This document shows, in pieces, positions 1 to 7,027 of a stretch of 21,936 nucleotides of DNA. The stretch is from Oscillibacter sp. CAG:241 (lineage in GTDB: Bacteria > Bacillota > Clostridia > Oscillospirales > Oscillospiraceae): the NCBI GenBank assembly GCA_000435975.1, contig FR884067.1, positions 1 through 21,936 of the forward strand, given 5' to 3'. Position 1 is the first letter of the stretch; every line of letters begins with the position of its first letter. A program made the translations under genes and the position numbers. The notes under the pieces were generated by a model. It saw only the letters and a program-made list of their open reading frames with translations, did not search any database and was not told the origin of the DNA.

Positions 1-2
1 TC

Positions 3-68
3 AGCGAAGTTGAGCGCGATTATCTGGATTCCATCAAGCTGTTGGAGCAGAAAACAGATAAAAAGTAA
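3..68 (+). CDS. C-terminal end of an unidentified protein (5' end outside window)
   Basis: An open frame enters from the left edge and ends with TAA at 66-68, giving 21 residues that begin SEVERDYLDS and end EQKTDKK. The residues are charged and helix-prone, but the fragment is too short to assign to a family. It stops 20 nt before the recombinase start in the same orientation, so it is probably an upstream gene of the same mobile element. Base composition matches the recombinase rather than the G+C-rich chromosome to the right. It could also be chance read-through of a non-coding stretch. Confidence 0.45.
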   Translation, partial: SEVERDYLDSIKLLEQKTDKK

Positions 69-88
69 GCCGGGGTGGAGAAGATGCG

Positions 89-1786
89 ATGAAAAAAGAA
101 AAGGTAAAAGTCTATATCTACACGCGGGTATCCACCGCCATGCAGATTGATGGATATTCTCTGGATGCCCAGAAGTCCCGAATAAAAGCCTTTGCCGACT
201 TCAACGATTATGAAATTGTGGGCGAATATGAGGACGCCGGAAAATCCGGCAAGTCCATAGAGGGCAGAATCCAGTTCAATCAGATGATGGAGGACATCAA
301 GTCTGGCAAGGACGGCGTGTCCTATGTGCTGGTGTTCAAGCTTTCACGTTTCGGCAGAAATGCGGCAGATGTCTTGTCTACTTTACAGGTCATGCAGGAT
401 TTTGGCGTCAACCTGATTTGCGTGGAGGACGGGATCGATTCCTCCAAGGATGCGGGAAAGCTGATGATTTCCGTTCTTTCGGCTGTGGCTGAAATTGAGC
501 GTGAAAACATCCGTGTGCAGACGATGGAGGGCAGAATTCAGAAAGCCCGTGAAGGGAAATGGAACGGCGGTTTTGCGCCTTATGGCTATAAGCTGGAAAA
601 GGGACAGCTTTTCATCAATGAGGAAGAAGCAGCGGCGATCCGCGTGATTTTTGACCAGTATGTGCATACGGATAGCGGTGCAAACGGTCTTGCAAAATAT
701 CTTGCAACTCACGGGATTCACAAAATCCAAAGGCAAAACGGGAAAAATCCCCTGTTTGATTCTGCGTTGATCCGCAGGATTCTGAAAAATCCGGTATACT
801 GCGGGAAAATCGCTTATGGCAGACGACGGACGGAGAAGGTGTATGGCACCCGAAATGATTACCGGCTGGTGGAGCAGGACGATTATCTGCTGGTGGATGG
901 CCTGCATGAGGGAATCGTTTCCGAAGAACTATGGCATGAGGCGCAGGTCAAGCTGCTGGCGCAGGCGGAAAAATACGAACGCGTCAACAGAGGCAAGGAT
1001 ACAAAAATACATCTGCTGTCCGGTATTGTGAAATGCCCGGTCTGCGGCGTAGGAATGTATGGAAACAAAAGCATCAAACACAAGGCGGATGGCTCAAAAT
1101 ACAAGGATTTTTATTACTATGGCTGTAAGCACCGTACAATGACGCACGGACATAAATGCGATTTCAAGAAACAGATCAATGAAGAACTGCTGGACAGCGC
1201 CGTTGCTGAGGTTATCGTAAAGCTGGTAAGCAATCCGAAGTTCGCCGCCATGATGCAGGAAAAGATCAGTATGAAGGTGGATACCTCTGCCATTGAGCAG
1301 GAGATCGCGGCGCATGAAAAGCAGCTTCGCCAGAGCTATTCCGTAAAGGAACGGCTGATGGAGGAGATCGATTCCCTCGACCCGGATGATAAGCACTACA
1401 TCAAACGCAAAGCAGACCTTGATGACCGGCTTTACAAGATGTATGATAAGATCGAGGATACGGAAAACCAGCTCATTGCCGCCAGAGCCAAGAAGATGGC
1501 GATTGAGGCGGAAAAGCTGACGGGCGACAACATCTACAAGGTGCTGATTTACTTCGATAAGCTCTATTCCGTCATGGACGATCAGGAAAAGCGGCAGCTC
1601 ATGGAATCGCTGCTATCCGAAGTCCAGATCTATGAGGAACGGCAGCCCAACGGTCAGTGGCTCAAGTCCATCAAGTTCAAGCTCCCAATCATTGCGGAAG
1701 ATATGAGTTTGAGTTTGGACAACGATGCACATATCGAGACTGTTGCCCTCTTGTCACGGGAAACAGATCCACATAGCATTTCATGA
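89..1786 (+). CDS. Large serine recombinase (site-specific integrase)
   Basis: A 565-residue recombinase that would integrate and excise its element by a serine-linked double-strand exchange. The N-terminal resolvase domain (about 7-155) holds the catalytic serine in YTRVST (Ser15), with Arg13 and the KLSRFGR arginines (Arg87, Arg90). A recombinase domain follows (about 160-275, GGFAPYGY onward). A zinc ribbon uses CPVC (Cys316, Cys319) and Cys346 and Cys357. Residues about 400-475 look like a coiled coil, and the tail (SLDNDAHIETVALLS) is typical of full-length clostridial members. The ATG is preceded by GGGGTGGAG with 8 nt spacing. No truncation or frameshift is seen. The lower G+C than the downstream genes supports horizontal acquisition. 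The family is certain; which element it belongs to is not visible. Confidence 0.95.
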   Translation: MKKEKVKVYIYTRVSTAMQIDGYSLDAQKSRIKAFADFNDYEIVGEYEDAGKSGKSIEGRIQFNQMMEDIKSGKDGVSYVLVFKLSRFGRNAADVLSTLQVMQDFGVNLICVEDGIDSSKDAGKLMISVLSAVAEIERENIRVQTMEGRIQKAREGKWNGGFAPYGYKLEKGQLFINEEEAAAIRVIFDQYVHTDSGANGLAKYLATHGIHKIQRQNGKNPLFDSALIRRILKNPVYCGKIAYGRRRTEKVYGTRNDYRLVEQDDYLLVDGLHEGIVSEELWHEAQVKLLAQAEKYERVNRGKDTKIHLLSGIVKCPVCGVGMYGNKSIKHKADGSKYKDFYYYGCKHRTMTHGHKCDFKKQINEELLDSAVAEVIVKLVSNPKFAAMMQEKISMKVDTSAIEQEIAAHEKQLRQSYSVKERLMEEIDSLDPDDKHYIKRKADLDDRLYKMYDKIEDTENQLIAARAKKMAIEAEKLTGDNIYKVLIYFDKLYSVMDDQEKRQLMESLLSEVQIYEERQPNGQWLKSIKFKLPIIAEDMSLSLDNDAHIETVALLSRETDPHSIS

Positions 1787-1823
1787 GCTCCGTTATAGGG
1801 ACAGCATGCTTATAAGTTTCCAT

Positions 1824-1869
1824 AAAAACGGATCTCCGTGAGCCTTCTGGCCCACGGGGATCCGTTTTT
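1824..1869. terminator. Bidirectional intrinsic terminator between recombinase and cysS
   Basis: A near-perfect inverted repeat pairs 1824-1844 with 1849-1869 around a TTCT loop: 21 positions with one mismatch and one G-T wobble. The stem ends in A5 on the left and T5 on the right, so it can terminate transcription in both directions. On the minus strand it starts 12 nt past the cysS stop and is almost certainly the cysS terminator. Confidence 0.9.
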
Positions 1870-1881
1870 CATACTCTATGC

Positions 1882-3330
1882 TCAGGCACGCTTCCACTTC
1901 ACGCCGCCGGGGACGTCGGTGATCTCCACGCCCTGGGCCTTCAGCTCATCGCGGATGCGGTCCGCCTCGGCGAAGTTTTTGGCCTTCTTGGCGTCGGCCC
2001 GGGCCCGGATCAGGGCCTCCACCTGGGGATCCTGGCCGCCGTCCTCGCAGACCACGGTGAAGCCGCCGGCGGCGGGAGCCGCCGCCTGGGTCTTGCGCAG
2101 GGCCGCCGCCTTCTCCGTCAGCTTCAGGCCCAGCACCTGGTCGAAGCTGTCCAGAGCCGCCAGCTTGGTGGCGTCGGTGGTCTTGGCCTTCAGCACGTCA
2201 TAGAGCACCGTTACCGCCATGGAGGTATTCAGGTCGTTGTCCATGGCCTTGGTAAACCGGGCCTTCAGCTCATCCAGGACCGCCGGGTCCACCTCTCCCT
2301 TGCCGGGGGCCAGGGCCGCGATTTTAGAGAGCAGCTTGTTATAGGCCGCCACGGCGTTGTCCAGGTTCTCCCAGGTGAATACCAGGCTCTTACGATAATG
2401 GCTCTGCAGGCAGAAGAACCGATACGCCAGGGGGTCATAGCCCTTCTCCTCCAGCAGCGACACCGTCAGGAATTCGCCCTTGGACTTGGACATTTTGCCG
2501 CCCTCGGTGTTCAGGTGGGCCACATGGCACCACTGGGGGCACCAGGGATGGCCCAGATAGCTTTCTGACTGGGCGATCTCGTTGGTATGGTGGGGGAAGG
2601 CGTTGTCCACGCCGCCGCAGTGCAGGTCCAGATATTCGCCGTTATACTTCATGGAAATGCCGGAGCATTCAATGTGCCAGCCGGGATAGCCTACGCCCCA
2701 GGGGGAGTCCCATTTCAGAGCCTGATCCTCGAATTTGGACTTGGTAAACCACAGCACGAAGTCGTTGCGATTGCGCTTGTTGGTATCCTCCTCCACGCCC
2801 TCCCGGACGCCCACGGCCAGATCCTCCTCGTTGTGGTCGTTGAAGATATAGTACCGCTCCAACTTGCTGGTGTCGAAATACACGTTGCCCCCGGCCACAT
2901 AGGCGTAGCCGGTGTCCAGGAGCCGGGTGATGATGTGGATATAGTCGTCGATGAGGCCCGTGGCCGGCTGCACCACGTCGGGCCGCTTGATGTTCAGCTT
3001 CCGGCAGTCCTCAAAGAACGCGTCGGTGTAAAACTGGGCGATCTCCATAACGGTCTTGTGCTCCCGGCGGGCGCCCTTGAGCATCTTGTCCTCGCCCTGG
3101 TCGGCATCGCTGGTCAGGTGGCCCACGTCGGTGATGTTCATGACCCGGTTGACGCTGTACCCGGCGTAGCGCAGGTACTTCTCCAGCACGTCCTCCATGA
3201 TATAGCTGCGGAGGTTGCCGATGTGGGCAAAGTGGTACACCGTGGGGCCGCAGGTGTACATTTCCACATGGCCGGGGGTGTGGGTTTTGAACTCCTCTTT
3301 TTTATGGGTGGCGGAATTATACAGATACAT
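1882..3330 (-). CDS. cysS: Cysteinyl-tRNA synthetase
   Basis: A 482-residue class I aminoacyl-tRNA synthetase that charges tRNA-Cys in the cytoplasm. Visible motifs are MYTCGPTVY (Cys27, zinc ligand), the HIGH-type HIGN (36-39), GWHIECS (Cys222), PHHTNE (His247, Glu251) and GGKMSKSKG with KMSKS at 279-283. The length is normal for the family. The frame stays open for 130 more codons upstream, but that extension runs through the T-box leader and lexA. The chosen ATG at 3330 follows AGAAGGAGAAAACGCC, a good ribosome binding site, and gives the family's usual N-terminus. Expression should respond to uncharged tRNA-Cys through the leader at 3371-3598. The gene ends 12 nt before a strong terminator. 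Confidence 0.97.
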   Translation of the reverse strand: MYLYNSATHKKEEFKTHTPGHVEMYTCGPTVYHFAHIGNLRSYIMEDVLEKYLRYAGYSVNRVMNITDVGHLTSDADQGEDKMLKGARREHKTVMEIAQFYTDAFFEDCRKLNIKRPDVVQPATGLIDDYIHIITRLLDTGYAYVAGGNVYFDTSKLERYYIFNDHNEEDLAVGVREGVEEDTNKRNRNDFVLWFTKSKFEDQALKWDSPWGVGYPGWHIECSGISMKYNGEYLDLHCGGVDNAFPHHTNEIAQSESYLGHPWCPQWCHVAHLNTEGGKMSKSKGEFLTVSLLEEKGYDPLAYRFFCLQSHYRKSLVFTWENLDNAVAAYNKLLSKIAALAPGKGEVDPAVLDELKARFTKAMDNDLNTSMAVTVLYDVLKAKTTDATKLAALDSFDQVLGLKLTEKAAALRKTQAAAPAAGGFTVVCEDGGQDPQVEALIRARADAKKAKNFAEADRIRDELKAQGVEITDVPGGVKWKRA

Positions 3331-3370
3331 GGCGTTTTCTCCTTCTATGGTCAATTTTCGCTCTGCAAAC

Positions 3371-3598
3371 AAAAAGCCTCTCATGCCCTGGGGCATGAGA
3401 GGCGATATCTCGCGGTTCCACTCTCGTTTATCACTTGCAGCCTGTGACGCAGGCCAATGCGGCGGGCTTCCACATCCCGCGCGCTCCCGGACGCACCTTC
3501 TGCCGCACCCCGCAGGACGGCTTGCAGCCGGTGACCGTCCCTCTCTTGCCGGAGCTGCGCGGCATACTCTTTCCGATCGTCGCGCTGTTCGATTTCCC
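3371..3598 (-). promoter_or_regulatory. T-box leader (tRNA-Cys sensing) of cysS
   Basis: Read on the minus strand, the leader contains the T-box core AGAGTGGAACCGCG (3424-3411). It is followed directly by a 12 bp terminator stem (GCCTCTCATGCC pairing across a CTGG loop, 3403-3376) and a T5 run (3375-3371). Upstream are an AGAGTA element near 3567, a GAGAGGGACGG stretch like the AG bulge of stem I, and a closing CGCGC pairing. A UGC triplet at 3495-3493, on the 3' side of stem I, fits a cysteine specifier. In this family, uncharged tRNA pairs with the specifier and the T-box bulge, stabilising an antiterminator. The class is clear; the exact specifier position is inferred. Confidence 0.92.
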
Positions 3599-3601
3599 TT
3601 T

Positions 3602-3630
3602 ATTATAGCGGTTCCCGCCCGGCGTGTCAA
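3602..3630 (-). promoter_or_regulatory. Consensus promoter for the cysS leader
   Basis: On the minus strand, TTGACA (3630-3625) and TATAAT (3607-3602) are separated by exactly 17 nt, a perfect match to the sigma-A consensus. The -35 overlaps the lexA stop codon (3629-3627). Transcription would start near 3595, just ahead of the T-box stem I. Confidence 0.9.
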
Positions 3631-4244
3631 TACCGGCGGATCACGGCGGCTACCTTGCCCAGGATCTGGGCCTCCCGGCCGTCGATGGGGCTGTACGCTT
3701 CGTTCTCCGGCATCAGCCACACCTGGCCGCCCTGTCGCTTCAGCCGTTTCACCGTGGCCTCGTCCCCCAGCAGGGCCACCACGATCTCTCCGTTGTTGGC
3801 GGCAGGCTGCTGGTGCACCACCACCAGGTCATCCGGCAGGATGCCCGCGCCCAGCATGGACTCGCCCCGGACCCGCAGGGCAAAATATTCCCCGTCCCGT
3901 CCGCCGGTATCAAAGGTCAGGTAATCCTCGATGCATTCCTGGGCTAGAATGGGCGATCCGGCGGCCACATTGCCCACAATGGGCACCTGATTTTCGGGCG
4001 GCTGGCTTTCAGGCGCCTGGCTCTCCCGGGACGCCTCCGTCAGCGTCAGGGCCCGGCCCTTGCCGGCCTGCTTGCCGATGACTCCCAGCTCCTCCAGATG
4101 CTTCAGGTGAAAATGCACCGTGGACGGGGATTTCAGTCCCACGGCCTCGCCGATCTCCCGCACCGAGGGGGGATACCCCTGGTCCTGAATGGCCTGGGCG
4201 ATGTAGTCGTAGATCTTCTGCTGCATTTTGGTCAGCTGGGCCAT
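3627..4244 (-). CDS. lexA: LexA repressor, SOS regulator
   Basis: A 205-residue transcriptional repressor of DNA-repair genes that self-cleaves when RecA filaments form. The N-terminal winged helix (about 1-66) contains the recognition segment SVREIGEAVGLKSPSTVHFH. A linker rich in Ser, Glu and Pro follows (about 71-87). The cleavage site is Ala95-Gly96 in VAAGSP. The catalytic pair is Ser129 (RGESM) and Lys166 (ATVKR). The length is normal. The ATG at 4244 is preceded by AAAGGAG with about 9 nt spacing. Its own promoter region carries a LexA box, so it is likely autoregulated. No terminator lies between lexA and the cysS leader, so some read-through into cysS is possible. Confidence 0.97.
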   Translation of the reverse strand: MAQLTKMQQKIYDYIAQAIQDQGYPPSVREIGEAVGLKSPSTVHFHLKHLEELGVIGKQAGKGRALTLTEASRESQAPESQPPENQVPIVGNVAAGSPILAQECIEDYLTFDTGGRDGEYFALRVRGESMLGAGILPDDLVVVHQQPAANNGEIVVALLGDEATVKRLKRQGGQVWLMPENEAYSPIDGREAQILGKVAAVIRRY

Positions 4245-4275
4245 GACGTCCGCTCCTTTACCGGATATTTTCTAT

Positions 4276-4304
4276 ATTATATCATACTCAAATCCAGTTT
4301 GCAA
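4276..4304 (-). promoter_or_regulatory. lexA promoter
   Basis: On the minus strand, TTGCAA (4304-4299) and TATAAT (4281-4276) are spaced by 17 nt. The -10 is perfect and the -35 is weaker than consensus. The -35 lies inside the LexA box at 4301-4314, so repressor binding would block polymerase. Confidence 0.8.
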
Positions 4305-4314
4305 CAGATGTTCG
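4301..4314 (-). promoter_or_regulatory. LexA (SOS) box
   Basis: The minus strand reads CGAACATCTGTTGC, matching the Bacillus-type SOS box CGAACRNRYGTTYC at 12 of 14 positions. It overlaps the -35 of the lexA promoter, as expected for autoregulation. Confidence 0.8.
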
Positions 4315-4367
4315 ATGATTTTTTCATCTCATTTCCGCCGCCCCTGTAAAAAATCACGGTTTTCCTC

Positions 4368-4396
4368 TTGAAATTCCGGCCCGGGTGTGGTAATAT
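4368..4396 (+). promoter_or_regulatory. secG promoter
   Basis: TTGAAA (4368-4373) and TAATAT (4391-4396) are spaced by 17 nt, 60 nt ahead of the secG start. Each hexamer is close to the sigma-A consensus. Confidence 0.75.
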
Positions 4397-4455
4397 GATG
4401 CGTACTATGAGAAAAGTGCCCCCAGAGGGCTGAATTATTTGGAGGGAGTTCCGTT

Positions 4456-4710
4456 ATGAACACTGTTCTTATCATCATCACCGTGGTGCAGCTGCTGGTG
4501 GCGCTGGCCCTGATCCTCATCGTCCTGTTCCAGTCCGGCAAGAGCCAGGGCCTGTCCGGGGCCATCGGCGGCATTGCCGATTCCTATATGAGCCGTTCCA
4601 AGGCCAAGAGCATGGACGCCAAGCTGGCCCGGGGCACCAAGTGGGTGGCCGCCGTGTTTGTGGTGCTGACCCTGGTTTTGGACTGCATGGTCGCCGCCGG
4701 CATCAAGTAA
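4456..4710 (+). CDS. secG: Protein translocase subunit SecG
   Basis: An 84-residue membrane subunit of the SecYEG channel, which assists protein export. Two hydrophobic helices are visible (about 4-25 and 62-82). Between them is the conserved cytoplasmic loop with FQSGKSQGLSGAIGG and a basic stretch (SRSKAKSMDAKLARGTKW). The length is typical for Firmicutes SecG. GGAGGGAG precedes the ATG. It is driven by the promoter at 4368-4396 and followed 16 nt after its stop by a terminator. Its usual partners smpB and rnr are not next to it here. Confidence 0.95.
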   Translation: MNTVLIIITVVQLLVALALILIVLFQSGKSQGLSGAIGGIADSYMSRSKAKSMDAKLARGTKWVAAVFVVLTLVLDCMVAAGIK

Positions 4711-4726
4711 ATCAGACAGACTGCCA

Positions 4727-4759
4727 GCTGGGGGACGCGCCGCGTCCCCCGGCTTTTTT
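4727..4759 (+). terminator. Intrinsic terminator after secG
   Basis: A 12-pair stem (4727-4738 with 4742-4753, one G-T wobble) with a GCC loop is followed by T6 (4754-4759). It lies only 16 nt before the next start codon, so the kinase gene downstream depends on read-through or on a promoter inside secG. Confidence 0.88.
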
Positions 4760-4775
4760 CTATGGAGGGAGTTCC

Positions 4776-5876
4776 ATGAACGAGCTGATCTTTTCCGCTC
4801 CCGGCCGGGTGGAGCTGGGCGGCAACCACACGGACCACCAGCGCGGCTGCGTCCTGGCCGCCGCCATTGACCGCACCACCCGGGCCCGGGTCCGTTTGAC
4901 CCGCAGCCCTGTTGTCCGGGTCTTTTCCCGGGGCTATGACCCGGTGACTCTGCCGCTGGACCAGCTGTCCCCCCGAGAGGGGGAGCGGAACACCAGTGCC
5001 GCCCTGGTCCGGGGCATGGCTGCCGCCTTTGCCCGGCGGGGCATCCTCTGGCAGGGCTTCGACGCCTGGGTGGAGTCCGATGTGCTGCCCGGCTCCGGCC
5101 TCTCCAGCAGCGCCGCCTTTGAGGTGCTGCTGGGCCGTATTGGCAGCGCACTGTTTGCCGGCGGTTCCCTGACGCCCGTGGAAATTGCCCAAATGGCCCA
5201 ATGGGCCGAGAACGTCTATTTCGGTAAGCCCTGCGGTCTTATGGACCAGCTGGCCTCCAGCACCGGCGGCCTGGTATTCATGGACTTCCGGGACCCCGCC
5301 GCGCCGGAGGTGCGCCGCCTGAACGCCGCCCTGCCCGGATATGCCCTGTGCATTGTGGACAGCGGCGCGGACCACGCGGACCTTACCGCCCAATACGCCG
5401 CCATCCCGCGGGACTTGAAGGCGGTGTGCCGCCTGTTTGATGCGGAGGTCCTGCGCCAGGTGGATGAGGACGCATTCTACCGTCGCCTGCCGGAGGTGCG
5501 CCGCCTGGCCGGGGACCGGGCCGTCCTGCGGGCCATTCATGTGTTTGACGAAAACCGCCGGGTCCTGGCCCAGGCCCGTGCCCTGGAATCCGGCGACGTC
5601 CCGGGCTTTCTGTCTCTGATCAATGCTTCCGGTGCATCCTCCTGGGAATACCTCCAGAATATCGCCCCCGCCGGCGCGGCGGAGCACCAGGCCCTGGCTG
5701 TGACCCTGGCTCTGTGCCGCCGTATGCTGCGGGGCCAGGGTGCTGTCCGGGTCCACGGCGGCGGCTTCGCCGGAACGGCGCTGTGTATCGTTCCGGAGGA
5801 GAAGCTGACCGCTTTCTGCCGGGAACTGGAGACGTATCTGGCCCCCGGCTGCTGCCACCGTTTGCAGATTCGGTGA
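4776..5876 (+). CDS. Galactokinase-family GHMP kinase, short form
   Basis: A 366-residue GHMP-fold kinase most like galactokinase, which phosphorylates galactose at C1 using ATP. The substrate motif is APGRVELGGNHTDHQRG (8-24), a variant of the classical GRVNLIGEHTDY signature. The ATP loop is PGSGLSSSAAFEV (105-117), the likely catalytic Asp157 lies in GLMDQLAS, and the third motif VHGGGFAGTA is near the C-terminus. The ATG follows GGAGGGAG with good spacing. Starts further upstream would run through the secG terminator. Classical galactokinases carry some tens of residues before the signature; here it begins at residue 8, so the N-terminus is short. No galE or galT is adjacent, so the true substrate is open. 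It shares a tail-to-tail terminator with the lipid kinase. Confidence 0.85.
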   Translation: MNELIFSAPGRVELGGNHTDHQRGCVLAAAIDRTTRARVRLTRSPVVRVFSRGYDPVTLPLDQLSPREGERNTSAALVRGMAAAFARRGILWQGFDAWVESDVLPGSGLSSSAAFEVLLGRIGSALFAGGSLTPVEIAQMAQWAENVYFGKPCGLMDQLASSTGGLVFMDFRDPAAPEVRRLNAALPGYALCIVDSGADHADLTAQYAAIPRDLKAVCRLFDAEVLRQVDEDAFYRRLPEVRRLAGDRAVLRAIHVFDENRRVLAQARALESGDVPGFLSLINASGASSWEYLQNIAPAGAAEHQALAVTLALCRRMLRGQGAVRVHGGGFAGTALCIVPEEKLTAFCRELETYLAPGCCHRLQIR

Positions 5877-5892
5877 TCCCTTTCCGGACAAG

Positions 5893-5923
5893 AAAAAGCC
5901 TGCCGCTCTCGCGGCAGGCTTCC
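5893..5923. terminator. Shared terminator between two convergent kinase genes
   Basis: An 11 bp stem (AGCCTGCCGC pairing across TCTC, about 5896-5921) is flanked on the left by A5, which gives a T5 run on the minus strand. It is a strong terminator for the minus-strand lipid kinase (stop at 5927) and, with a shorter T run, may also end the plus-strand kinase transcript. Confidence 0.85.
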
Positions 5924-5926
5924 AAT

Positions 5927-6823
5927 TTATTCGTCCTCCTTGATCATCAGCCGCACGGCGCTGTGCAGGTTCCGGATCTCCACCCGAGGGGCGCTGGGGG
6001 CGTACTCACCGTCCAGAGACCAGGGAATATCCTCTCTGGTGGTGACGGTGACACTGCGGACGTGGCGGAAGATCACCCCCGGATAGTTGTAGTCCATTCG
6101 GTTCAGCGCCGTAATGAGGTTTTGCAGGTCCAGGGCCGTCTTTGGCATCCGCAGCAGCATCAGCTCAAACATACCGTCATCCATGTGGACCCGCTTGGGA
6201 TCCAGCTTCACCAACCCGCCCAGAGAAGTAGAGTTGCATACCGCGCCAAAAATAAAGTCCCCGTCAAACATCTCGCCGTCTGCCTCCACCGCGCAGCGAT
6301 AAGGCCGCAGGGAATCGAGGTTCTTAATGCCCTCCAGGATATAGGCAAAGTGGCCCAGGGCATTTTTCGTTTCCTGGGGCGCGGAGTACGACGCCTTGGT
6401 GAAAGCTCCGAAGGACGCCACATACGAAAAATACCGGTCGTTGTGGGTGCCCAGATCCAGGGGCCGGGGCGTACCCTCCACCACGGCCCGGGCCGCCTCC
6501 GGAACGGTGGCGGGGATGCGGAGGCTGGCGGCAAAGTCGTTGGTGCTGCCGTTGGGCAGATACCCCACCGGCGGCCGGGTTTCCAGCTGCATCAGGCCCG
6601 ACAGCGTCCCGTTGAGGGTACCGTCTCCTCCGGCGCACACCACCAGGTCAAAATCTCCGCCCCACTGGGCGGCGAACCGGGCAGCGTCTCCCGCCGCCTG
6701 GGTCAGCGCCACCTTCACCAGATACCCGGCCTTTCCGAAGGTGGCCACGGCGTCGAACAGGGGGGCGCTGGACTTGGTCTTGCCCGCCCGGGGATTGACA
6801 ATGAACAGCAGTGTCTTATCCAT
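5927..6823 (-). CDS. Diacylglycerol/lipid kinase family protein (YegS/BmrU type)
   Basis: A 298-residue member of the DAGK catalytic family, which transfers phosphate from ATP to diacylglycerol or a related lipid. Visible motifs are the N-terminal FIVNPRAGK (7-15), the nucleotide-binding GGDGTLN (65-71), PNGSTNDFA (90-98, canonical PxGTxND) and a C-terminal SLDGEY. The length fits the family. The frame is open for 44 more codons upstream, but the ATG at 6823 has AAAAAGGAGA at ideal spacing and gives the conserved N-terminus. It is transcribed from its own promoter (6882-6910) and ends at the terminator 5893-5923. The exact lipid substrate cannot be read from the sequence; cytosolic lipid recycling or DgkB-like work is likely. 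Confidence 0.88.
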   Translation of the reverse strand: MDKTLLFIVNPRAGKTKSSAPLFDAVATFGKAGYLVKVALTQAAGDAARFAAQWGGDFDLVVCAGGDGTLNGTLSGLMQLETRPPVGYLPNGSTNDFAASLRIPATVPEAARAVVEGTPRPLDLGTHNDRYFSYVASFGAFTKASYSAPQETKNALGHFAYILEGIKNLDSLRPYRCAVEADGEMFDGDFIFGAVCNSTSLGGLVKLDPKRVHMDDGMFELMLLRMPKTALDLQNLITALNRMDYNYPGVIFRHVRSVTVTTREDIPWSLDGEYAPSAPRVEIRNLHSAVRLMIKEDE

Positions 6824-6881
6824 GAACAGTCTCCTTTTTCTCCATCGCCCCGTCAGCGGGGGAGCGCATAACAGTTCTGTC

Positions 6882-6910
6882 ATTATAACGCTTTCCCCGT
6901 TGAATTGCAA
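6882..6910 (-). promoter_or_regulatory. Promoter of the lipid kinase gene
   Basis: On the minus strand, TTGCAA (6910-6905) and TATAAT (6887-6882) are spaced by 17 nt, about 60 nt ahead of the start codon. It is divergent from the promoter at 6950-6978. Confidence 0.8.
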
Positions 6911-6949
6911 GCATTTGGGAATTTTAACAAAACGTTCACGTTCCCACCG

Positions 6950-6978
6950 TTGCAAAAACGGCTGTCTTCCGTTACTAT
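6950..6978 (+). promoter_or_regulatory. Promoter of the AI-2E family permease gene
   Basis: TTGCAA (6950-6955) and TACTAT (6973-6978) are spaced by 17 nt, about 50 nt ahead of the start codon. The -35 is the same variant as in the divergent promoter and in the lexA promoter. Confidence 0.7.
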
Positions 6979-7027
6979 ATAGAATAGTCGATTAGGCTTT
7001 CGCGGCCGTATAAAAGGAGAGACCTTT

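Larger units (their letters stand above)
1..1823. mobile_element. Right-hand end of an integrated mobile element (boundary inferred)
   Basis: The recombinase region is visibly richer in A and T than the cysS-lexA region beyond it, and its codon choice (AAA, GAA, ATT common) differs sharply from the CCC/GGC/GTC-rich neighbours. Large serine recombinases usually lie at the extreme end of the element they move. The chromosome resumes no later than the cysS terminator at 1824, so the attachment junction should lie in about 1787-1823. No att core can be confirmed because the other end is outside the window. Confidence 0.45.

Noticed and set aside
3331..3720. 130-codon N-terminal extension of cysS
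   Set aside because: It runs through the T-box leader, promoter and lexA end; the ATG at 3330 has a good ribosome binding site and the normal family N-terminus.
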